Assembly (NCBI GenBank): GCA_035048485.1
Contig: CM068586.1
Span: 52,566,167 to 52,630,166, forward strand
Direction: 5' to 3'
Origin: Pteria penguin
Taxonomy: Eukaryota > Mollusca > Bivalvia > Pterioida > Pteriidae
Length of the DNA: 64,000 nt
In this document: in pieces, positions 46,601 through 58,927 of the stretch
Numbering within the stretch: position 1 is the stretch's first letter
Layout: every line of letters starts with the position of its first letter
Program-made: the position numbers and the translations under genes
Notes under the pieces: model-generated
What the model saw: only the letters and a program-made list of their open reading frames with translations
What the model was told of the DNA's origin: nothing
Database searches by the model: none

Positions 46601-49600
46601 CTGAAACCTCTCAGCCACAAGACAAACACTCTACAGACTGAGCTATGTCAGCTCAATGCTACTCATTAATGCAGTGTTCATATCTGTTTCATGTCTTCAT
46701 TCAGAAATAAAATACAGATTTTTACAAACACATAAAGTGAAAGTTGTGTTTACAGTAACCTTGATATTAGGGATGCCTTGAAGACATAAAAAGTCTCCTC
46801 TTTTAATTCTAATTTTTTATTATCTTGGAAAATAAACCTCAGAATAAAGGTCATCTCTATATGATTATCACTTTCTGACCTCTCAGACGGCATTTACAGG
46901 TCTGTACTCTGTCTTGTTATGGAAGCATTTAATTACATATACTTACTCCATCTGTGAAATCTTTTCGGACAGAGCAGCTATCACAGAGAACAACTGGAAG
47001 TTAATTTTTCTTCTACCAGATAAATTTAGCACCTTCAAAGAAAAAAATAACATGTCTCAATTATAGACCAAAGTAAGAATTCAAAAATATATTGATAACA
47101 TCTTGAAATCAAATTTGATTTCATTTCTTGTTAAAAAGTTGAAAAATCAATAGGGTGTAACATAAACTACCTTGTTGTATAAAACAGAATACATGTACTA
47201 GATATGTTTTGTCAGGATGTAAAAGTTGTTTTTCTTTTTCTTTTTTTTGTCTTTTTTTCTAAAATAAATTTCATTCATAACATTCAGGAATAATTTGAGT
47301 TTGAATATTTTCAATTATTTTTAATGCTCCTTTAATTCTTATACATACATTTGACCTTCACATTGGCCCTTGAAGTAATGTGTGGGGTTCTTCACAAGTG
47401 CCATTACAATGTTGTAGAGTCTAACAGCAGCTGTGTGGGAAGGAAGGGGGGACTCACTGGCCTAAATTTCTTCAATACATTATTCTCTTGTCACTGCCAA
47501 ACCAGGGTTTAATTGACATGAGCAAGTAAGAATGAAGCCAAAGTGTATCCAGGTACCCGATTTTCCTTCCCCACTCAACACTGGCTATAATGATGATACA
47601 GACATGGTGTTGAACAGACAATCTAGCATCTCTACATCTATAAACATTGATGGTCTTACCTGAAAGAGATAGCCAAACTCTCTCTCCGTCAACAAGCTGC
47701 TGTTAACGACATGTAAAGCGCCCTCTATCTCATCTATATTCATGTCTATATCCTACAATGATATTCAAATGACTCTATACATTATGTTGTTTGATAAAAA
47801 AATCACCATTAAAATGGAGCATCCTGTGATATCCTGTATCATCCTGTAATAATCCCACATCATCCTGTAATACCTCGTATCCCATATTATCCTGTTACAT
47901 CCCATATTATCCTGTGACATCCATATTCTGCCTATATCATCAAGTGATGTCCCATATCATCATGTGAAGTCCCATATCATCATGTGATGTCCAATATCAT
48001 CCTATATCATCCTGTGACATCCCATATCATCCTATATCATCCTGTGATATACCATATCATCCTATGATATACCATATTATCCTGTGACATCCCATATCAT
48101 CCTGTGATATACCATATCATCCTGTGATATCCCATATCCTATGATATCCCATATTACCCTGTGACATCCCATATCATCCTGTGATATCCCAGATCATCCT
48201 ATGATATCCCATATTACCCTGTGACATTCCCATATCATCCTGTGATATCCCATATCCTATGATATCCCATATTACCCTGTGACATCCCATATCATCCTGT
48301 GATATCCCATATCATCCTATGATATCCCATATTACCCTGTGATATCCCATATCATCTATGATATCCCATATTACCCTGTGACATCCTATATCATCATGTG
48401 ATATACAATATCATCATGTGATGTCACATATCACTAGGATTAACTGTTCAGGAGGAGTGGCCTTACAAACACCGAATTATTCAATATTATAATATATACC
48501 CGGTAGTGGATAATGATAGTCATAATACCAGTACAACCCAGAATGTTGGTGAGAGGTCTATACAAACCATACTAGCACGTTGCATTTTCTATCTTACTTC
48601 ACCTGTACATTTTATTACCTCAATTCCCTTGTAAATAATATATTATCTACAGATCAAGACAATTTATTCTATATTATACTCAAATCCAATACAATTATTC
48701 AATTAAAATTCTAGTATCTGTAAAATAAGAATAAGATATAGTTGAAGAGTTTAGCTGTGTGTTCATCTAATTCAAGTAAAGATAACATGTAATTCCCACG
48801 TGGGAAAATGTAATCTTTTTGGTTTGATCTTGCAAACTTTCTAAATATGCACTAACAACCCCTTCACATTCGTAAAAGAGTCTGTCCTACATATATATAG
48901 GTAATTTGGCACCATAATTTACTGATCCTCAGACATTATTACAATGAATAGTTATGTCCTGTGGAATTGTTTTTTGGTTAATTATTTAGAATAGAAAGGT
49001 ACATACGGGAACAGGATGGAGTTTGTTGTACAATGTGCTCTGTTGTCTACGGAATTCTGCCGGTCTCTCGTTAGACAGCTGCTCCGTAAAGAACAGGTCC
49101 GTACAGTACATATCTAGGATATTCTTCTCATCTGAAAAAAAAAATTACTAAAAGTCCAGCACTGAAAATAATTTCTTTAGAAGGATTTATTTATTGATTA
49201 TTGACTGGCTGTTATTAATACAGACTGCAACAGTATTGATTTTTACCTGTTTGGTGCCTTGCCTAAAAATTTATTATTCCAAGACGTTTTAAAAAATCTC
49301 TTAAATAGGGATAAATTCTTTTTCAGGCAGTTATTTTGCTCCTCATGTTGTGACTTTCTCTTGGTCAATGAAGTCCATTGAGGATTTACTTTTTGTGCAG
49401 TGATTAGGTACAGAATGGGTGAATAGATCCTTTTTTATTGAATTTACTTGTATTTTAAATCATGAATTGAAGCAACAAAATTTTCCATATGCACCCATTA
49501 GGAACCATTTTTTTCAAGTCTGCTTGAAACAAAATGTTCCCATATTAATACATCATAAAGAAATATTTACTTAAAGATCACAGTCTAAATTTGAGCATCA

Positions 49601-52600
49601 ATTAGTAATTATCTAACTTCCATAAATGAAGCAATTATTTATCATTATTGGTCCATGGTCATCCACTTTTTAAAATTCAATTTCAAATTCAAAAGAATGA
49701 TTTCAGAATGCAAACAGAAATTCAAAAACAGTCTATTAACTACTGCAGTGTTACATGCAGTTATCTTGTAATGCATCAATATGAAATACAAAATTTTCTG
49801 ATGAACTCTCACTGTTGCACTCAACAGTGACGTAACCATAGTGGATACTCATAGACTTCTAGAAACCAGAAGCGAAACCAGAGGAGAAGTAAACATACTA
49901 CTTTGCATTCGTGGACCCCTGGAAACCAGAGGTGAGACCAGGTGCCCTGGAGTTACTTACTTTCCATCTGCATGATCCTCATCTCAAGAGTCGCCAGTCG
50001 ATCAGCATAGCGTTCCATCTCACACTGTATATGATGTAACTCTGGGTCCTTCATTAGCTGTCGTAGAAAAAAAAAACAAGTCCTCAGCCATATGAATGTC
50101 CATAGATATATGCTATATGAGTGACGAGATAACTGTATTAATTACCCAGTTTTCATGATATCGCAATTAAAATTTACAAAACCGAATGCATCTGTCTTTT
50201 GGTATGTGATTAAGGAAAAAGGAGTCACCAATACCAGTATCTACTCTCAGTACATGATTTTGACATTATTAAAGAGATCAACTATTTCAAACTTCGGTCG
50301 GTCCAAACATAACTCTTGTGTATTACATTACAGGATAATGAATTTGAAAATTAACAAAAATAGATCAACATCAATGGCGCAAAGTTATTACATAAAATCA
50401 ACTGTATTTTCACATTATCAAAAGAGATCATGTAAAATATATAGTAAAAAGATTAACATCTATTAACATAGGCTATTACACTTTTACACAGATCTAGTAG
50501 ACTCTTCCATGGAGAAGTCAAAATTACAATAAATAAAATACACTTTTCACAAACTGTGCGAAATCAGTGAAGAGATCATATATCATATATTATCTTTTAT
50601 ATTTTCATAACTGTAAAAAGTGCTGCTAAAATAAATTCAGCCAGCAGTAGCATAGCGCCCTTTAAGCAGAAACCCAAATGAATACATGGTAATTTTATAG
50701 TCCTCGCTGCTTAATTAGCTTGCTGTAGGTCTTAATTGTGTTGTAATATTAATATTTATTAGAGTGTATACAATTCATATATTTAATATTTTGAAGTTTG
50801 CATTGTTTTATAGGTATAATTTCTGCTTTCAAAAGACCCCCTGTCTTTTTTTCAATTAGAATAAACAAAATCTTAAACCAGCAATGCCACTGGCTAGTAT
50901 ATGATAATTAATACAAAATCATCCCCCCCCCCCCCCTTCTTCGTTACCTGTTTCATCATTTTGTCGTCTATACGTCTCACTACAACTTCATCAGTTATAT
51001 CCTTCTTACTCCTCACCAATGGTTCATCATCGTCTGTCACGTTTCCTTTTTTCTTTTTCTGAAATTAAATCAAATAAATCTACCAGTCTTACTTTTGACA
51101 TATGAAGTTTGAAAGAATAGTTGCAAGACGTTACTTGAGTTCTATGCAAATAACAAGAAACACTTAATTTCCATCAATATTTTAGCAACTTGATCTTTAT
51201 TGAGTGAAAACACAAAATATAACAAAATCTCTATGTAAAATCCATATCTGCTGGTTAAATCAATCCAACATAAAATAAAAAAAAGGCATGACATCACAAT
51301 CCCCTCCCATATATCTGCTTCTTCCAATTTCCTCCTTCTTTCTCTGCTGACCTCCATGGAATAATTACTTTGTGATATAGCACAATTAAAAGTTAAAAAT
51401 AACCAACGCAGTTACATGATGGCTCTCAAACAAAAGCTTGATTACATATTTAAGAATTAATTAAAGAGAAGCAATAATTATTATTAATACATGTATACTT
51501 TACTGTCATGAAAGTTACTTAGAGACTGGAATCTCATTAAATAAAACAAACCCATTTTTTAGAATTTTGACATTAAGAAGTAACTCGTTTCTACCTTTTT
51601 CTTTTTCTTGCTCTTTTTCTTTTTAAATTCCACATTCATAATTTCAGGTTTCATCTGTCTTGCTTTTTCTGCCAATACTTCTATGCGTTTATCTATAAAA
51701 GTGCATTGTGTAATTCACAATTCATCCTCTTTTGAAAATTAAGTTTTGAAACTATTTCTAAAGATTACATTAAGTTTAGCAGTTCATTCCAATTTACCGC
51801 CACGCTTCCTTATATATAAATAGTCTGATTTTTTTTAATCATAAATAGATTAAATGACCTAATTTTTGCAACAAGAACACAAATCATTCATTACATGATT
51901 GCTTCTGAGTTCTATATGAGGCTTCCAACTGACCCTTCCAATTACGCTAAAAAAAACTGTTGAATTGAATGACGTCACAATACAATTGACACCTCAGTTA
52001 AAAAAAAGTGTATAATGACGTCATGAAATTCGACAAATATTCCACCAAAGCTATGGGTCAATAGAATAAAGTGCTTTAAAGAAACTCATCGAAGCTTTTC
52101 ACCTTAATGGTCATGACTGGGTTTGACCTCAATCAGGGCAGTTGGGATTATGTTTTAAAGTTCTACCAATCTGTACCTGCTGAAGGTCAGTGGTTTTCAA
52201 TGGATTTTTTCACTGATATTTGGTCTTTTTGTTACACAGAGTTCCTTCCATTATGGGACAGTATCTGACAATAACAATGTCATCAAATTTTACGAAAACC
52301 GATATGAAACTCAGGGAAATAATCATAAGTCTACAAATGACATTTTCATAGGAAATTGACGACATCATAATTGTTTTACATTGATTCAGATACTGTCCCA
52401 AATGGAAAATGATTGTTTAACGAAAAGATTCAATAAACACTAGATGCCAATAGTGTCTAGTGTATGTAAGGTATTAACCACAAACTAGAATGTTCGAAGG
52501 AACAAACATTGCTACTATCTAAAGTAATTGCTATAAAAGTCGGGCAGAGAGATATGCTGGTGAAAGCAATCCTTATCTGTCCAATTGTCGCAATGCCTCA

Positions 52601-55600
52601 CAAACTACACAACAAATCATCTGTGCTTACTTTCTAACAGATGCAGCTGCTCAGTAATATGGATGTGTTTCTCGTCACACATTTGTATGGTGAAGCGAAT
52701 CTTTTCTAAGTACTGTTCCGGTAAGTTCATTCCCTACGACACAAAAATGTAAATTTAAGTTGTATTTAGTTTTAAAATAAAAAAATTACAGTTTCAAACA
52801 TTAGTGATGAACATAGAGCAGTTCTGTTAAAAGGACAAATGCCCCCGCAGCGGCAAAGTTGACTTTGTAGAATCTATTATTCAGTGATTTAAAACTGGCA
52901 TCTTTATAAAAACTTAAACTTGTCATCTCTCATACAAACATTGCAAGTCAAACTTAGCAAATGTAAGGCAATCATGCATTTCCCATCTAAAGATATAACA
53001 CTGGGATGTTACTGTGATTTCTTTACATGCGCAGTAGTTTGGGTAATCAGAAAGTAGCTTTCATAACTTTTTCATTGGACTATCACTTGGATGACAACAC
53101 TTTGTTTGGAGGTTAGATTATCAGTATGTAAGTTTGTCGTGAAAAAATAACAGAAATTGGGAGAAATATATCTGAACGAGGTAAATTACACAAGAATGTC
53201 AATTTTTGCAAGATACGTACATTTTAAGGCATTTTATTGCATACATTATGAAGGTTTTCATATATTACATAATAAATATTAGCAATAATAAATGTGATGT
53301 TGGAAAGGTGGTGATGAAATTTTTGACTGTGTCAACTGTCTCCATCAACTCAAAATTAATAACGCCAAGAAAATTTCAATTCATAAAGCATGATGCCATA
53401 CAATACTGAACACTATGTGGAGTATGACCTTCTTTCATGAAAAATTTGAAGTCTGTATCACTAATTCATAGACTGGATCTACATTATAATCTCCAGGCAA
53501 AATCTGATAAAAGCATATCATTGATATACCGTTAAAAATATTTATACAAATAATGTACTTACAACTCTAAATGGTTCCATTCCCCTAGTGACAGATACTA
53601 TATCGTGAAGTGTTGGTGGATCATGTTTTTCTCTTTTTTTCTCCGATTTTTTGACCGGTTTTGTAGGCATCCCTGTGACAGGGGACAGAGGAGGCTGATA
53701 TCTTTCAGGCTGACCAGATACGACTCTGTTATAAATCTTCTCATAAAAAGGCAATCTGTCCATACTGTAAAACAATTATCTCGTATCAAATAAAATGGCA
53801 ATCTGTCCATACTGTAAAACAGTTATCTTGTTACCAAACAAATTAGTTGTTAAAACTTTATGATTTTACAATATATAATTTACATTCATTTTCTGTTTCT
53901 TTAAGGATTTACTTTAACATAAAGATTGTTGATTTATAATATCATATCCGTAACTTTATGCTCCCCCGCTAATAGATCAGGGGTATATTGTTTTTGTCCA
54001 ATCTGTCTGTTAGTTTGTCTATTTGTTTGTTTGTCTGTCTGTTGTCAACTTTAATCTTCCCCATAACTTTTGAACTATGAGATATATATTTGGCATGCAT
54101 ATTTCACAAATAAAGCCCTATCAAATTACACCTAGGTCATTGATCTCATTACCTTGACCATGACCTTTGCCCTAAATTTCGAAATTTGCCTTTCCAGTAT
54201 TTGGGGCATTCATGTATCACAAACACATCTTTTTTCTTTTAGTACATAAATTGTGACAATGTCTGTCTTTGATACAGTGTACATGTAGATATTTTTAAAG
54301 TTGACTTTTGAAAATTATATTTGTTAAATTTGTGATTTTGTGCTATTGGTATATTGAATGGAAGTCATATAAAACTATGAGAGATTAACTAATATGTTAT
54401 TATTTAGCGTTTGCAAGGTCTATTAAGTCATATTCAATGCCCAATTCCATTTCAGGAAAAAAAATAAAATAAATAAATAAAATATGTCCTCTTGCCCTAA
54501 ATTTTAGCCTAATGAGATAATGTTAATTTTCTAAGCTATTTTTTTTTCATACTAAATGATAGACGGACCACTTTAGATATGTACACATATCTTTATTATT
54601 TCATTAACAAGGGCAGATAACTCTCTACATGTATAATAATGATCTATAATAACTGAAGCAAATTACCCTACTATATTTCTCTTTTACCTGATAATACAAT
54701 ACTTGGCGAGGAAGTCAAGCGGGTCCTTCATTTCTGTAATTTCTGCTGGAGTAACAGGGGCTTCGGCTATCTTAGGTGACCGACTTTTCTGCATGGGTTT
54801 AGACCTAAATTATCATCATAATAAAACAAGTTAATACTTTTGAAGAAGATTTGAATTTTGAGCAATAATTAACTAACTATACACATTGAAACACTACAAC
54901 TTTTCAAAAGTAAGGGGAAATTCCTAGATTATAACATGTTTATGAACACCACTGTAATTTACACATACATTAGAACTTTCTTTGAAGTTTCAGTTTCTGA
55001 AAAAAAAGGTATACATATACTCCATGCCATGGAATATGAGGGATGCTTTCTTCTAGATGAGATATAATTCTTTCTGGAATCATAAATTGTAGAATATTAT
55101 ACTGCGACATTTTACCTATTCAATGCAGTATGCCATATGCTCCAGTGCAGATCTGTAGTTCAATGGGCCATTCTGGATCCGGCATAAAGAATTATCAGTT
55201 CTTATATAAAAGGACATCTTAAACTGAAGATTTTTCTGCTTTCCCCTAACTTTAGCTACTTTAGTATTTATTTAGTTTTGAATTTCATCCCTCTTTTTCA
55301 CCATATAGCCCTGTTTCCCTCCTATCTACCATATGTTTCCCTTGTCCCCTCCTACCCTTATTACCCCTTTCCGCCCTACCCTCTCTGCCCCTCATACATT
55401 TCATTTCCTAATTGTATTACCTTGGTATTTTCATTGGTTTACTTTTCTTGGTTAGAGGCGGGGCCTCCTGCAGCTTGGGCATTGGCTCTATTGGTAGTCT
55501 GTGTTCTGTCTTCCTCTGCCTTTCCTGAAAAACATTTCACTTGAAGTCAAACAATAATTCACTGACCTAGTTATATACGATATCAGTCATATCCATATTT

Positions 55601-58600
55601 TTTCATATAAGAGCTCATCCAAAGGTAAAAGAGGGTCTGTTGTTTTGCAAACGTGGGAAAAACAATCGACAAAATAAGTCTGATTATATCCCAATATCTC
55701 ATATTCTCAAACAAAGCACACATCTTTTTCTGAATCTCATTTTAAAATGATAGATTTCAAACCCATTGCATCATTTATAAATGATACCATTTTAATGATT
55801 TTTTCATTAAAATCATATCAGCCTTCTTTTGCTTGGGCTAGCCCATACACATAGAAATTTATGATGAAACTCTGACCTTAATCTTAAGTGTAAAATTCTC
55901 TCACCTTCTTCTCCGGTTCAACATATTGCGGTAAAGCTGGAATCTCAATGGGAGGTAACTCTGGGATGGTAGGTGGCGCCACATCAGGTTCTGGGGTTGT
56001 GACCTTGGATTCATATTTTTGTGGGGTAGGGGTTCTAGGTGTATAACTCTAAATACAATATACAGTAATACATGTATTACAATGTATTGTAATATCATGA
56101 TGTACAGTAATATTATAATGTGTAGTAATATCATAATCTATAGTAATATTATGTGTAGTTATATCATAATGTATGGTAATATTATAATGTGTAGTAATAT
56201 CATACTCTATAGTAATATTATGTGTAGTTATATCATAATGTATGGTAATATTATAATGTGTAGAAATATTATAATGTGTAGTAATATCATAATGTATGGT
56301 AACATTATAATGTGTAGTAATATCATAATGTATGATAATATTATAATGTGTAGTAATATCATAATGTATAGTAATATTATGTGTAGTTATATCATAATGT
56401 ATAGTAATATTATAATGTGTAGTAATATTATAATGTAAATAAAGTAATATCATAATGTATAGTAATATTAAAAAGTATAGTAATATTACAATGAAGCTCA
56501 GAGAACTGGGCAAAATTTTGAAGTAAACCATGCTTTGCACTGTTCATATAATTTGCATTTCATCATACATATGAGATGATATGATTTAAATTTTTATTGT
56601 ACATTATTGTGCTCCCTATATCTTATTATATGCATGAAATAACATGGTTTTAGGTAATGAATCATATTTGAAAATTACTATACAAGTCTTTTTTATAAAT
56701 ATATCTGAATATAATATGATATGTACTCTTATAAAACACTTAGAGATTAGAGAGACACACAGTAGCTTATGATGTAATATATATAACAATTACATAATAA
56801 TTGTAATATATATGTATAACAATTACATAATTATTGTCAAAATTACTGCTCAAAACCAGAAGATGTATACTTTTATCCACTGCAGGTTGAGCTAATGTTG
56901 AGCCAATAAACACGCGCATATGAATAAGTAAAGTAATATACATGTGTACATGGTGTACACTTTTTTTTCACTCATATAATACAATCATATGTTTATTGTA
57001 CACATGAGATCTTACCTTGCATCGTACACATGTGCTTTCAGAAGCAGCACACATATTCCACGTGTAACAAGAAAAAGATATGGAAGTGACCACTTTATAT
57101 TGAAATACTTTACTTAACTTTCTCAAACTTAAGATCTACACATTATGAGGCAAATTTATAACTTATATATTTGTTTTAATGGTTGTAAATATACCGTGTT
57201 CAACACTCATCGAACACTGAATTTGTCGAGAATAGCTTAGCAACCATGGCCGACAGAATATAAATTGTTTTCACAAGGAGTTAAATTATACCTTGAAGTA
57301 CTCACATGAAAGTGATATCAAATATGTTGTACTTCAAAACTTCAGAAATATGACAATTCAACTAAGTAGCATAATCAATGAGGGTCAATTTATAGTGTGG
57401 AAAGACTGATCAAAGGTACTCTTGGATAAATGTTTATTTTGACATCATCCCTAAAGAAATACAGATGTTAACTCTGAGATCATCCCTTTAAATAAAAAAA
57501 GTGTTATAATAAATTTATAAATATTCTTACTTGAGACAACCCCTGATGGCAAAATGCTTCAAGTATACTATACAATTTTCATAAGGGGTTATCTCAAAGT
57601 AAGTAAAATCAGTGGGTTTTTTTCAAAGGTACCTGTACCTTCACATTTGTGAATTATTTTCCAATTTGCAAAATGCTACAAGATCAATGTTTGGGGAAAA
57701 TTTTGGGAAAAATGAATGAAATTTCCATTCAGAAGGGTCCTTATAACAGACCTGATTTAAGGGAAAAAAAACCACTGGTAAAATGAATATATTAATCTAC
57801 CAGTACATGTGTATTTGAGAGCATTTTGTATCTAGACACCTACCCTGATTGGACTTGGAGGTTTGACCAGCTCCTTCTTGATCTTCTTGACCTTTTCCCT
57901 CTTTGGAGCCCTCTCTACAAGTGGAGTATTGGCTTTGATTGAAGTAAGATGGTCAGTGCCTGCATGTGTCAGTACTATATACCAAGGAGAAAGGCAGAGA
58001 GCTAATATAGAACTAGCAGAAAGCTAAAGCTACTAGCACACCATGATCCAAGATACAACTGAACAGGGTCAAAATTGCTTGATAACTTTTATGTTACACA
58101 ACAAAAAAGATGTGTTTTGAAACAAAAGATCTTGGGAAAACCCCCAAAACTTTCTTATGTTTGCATTTATTCTGAAGACATACTATTTGAGAAAATTTTA
58201 TGCCTTGATGAATAACCTCTCGTACCTCCCCTGTCAGAAAGCTTAATTTTACGACTGTGCTATATAGTTGTTAAATAAAATATCAATAGTTACTAAAAAG
58301 TGACACCTAAACCCCCCCCCCCCTAAAAAAAAATAAAAAATAAAAACAACACATGCACAGTTTGATGTGGGAGAGTTGAAAACTAGGATGTTTGTCATTA
58401 TTAATTCAAAGATCTAACTCAATCAGAATGTATCGTTTTCAACCTAATTCAATCAGTGTGTACTGTTTAATAAATACAATCAAGCAATTTTCCCCCAAGA
58501 TAACTTAGAGAGTTTGTATTATATAATCCTCTATACAGATAGAAAATTAATATCTAGTTTACTATGCATACATTGTGTGCATGAACAAACCTCCATTCAT

Positions 58601-58857
58601 ACATGTGCAAGAAATTATTAAATCTAACATCCATATGAAAATAATTTTAGTAAAAAATTGTGCAAAGCATATACTCTTTTCTATTAACCTATATGTTTGC
58701 AGTTGGAAAAAAGATACAGAAAGAATATATCTGTAGATAATGCATGTACCAGCTAGCATAAAGAATTTTAGTACTAGTTTATTAAAAGATATGCGCAGCA
58801 TTGAAATATGTACCATTATACTAAAGAAAGAGCTAAATACTCCAAAGCAGAGATGTC

Positions 58858-58927
<70 letters not shown>

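Noticed and set aside
51970..52023. Two TGACGTCA palindromes 46 bp apart as an enhancer
   Set aside because: They lie in intron 7 of the EF-hand gene in AT-rich sequence, with nothing else to support function; they may be ends of another decayed repeat.
56019..56540. Tyr/Ile-rich and His/Ile-rich open frames
   Set aside because: They are artefacts of the AT-rich 17-18-bp minisatellite.
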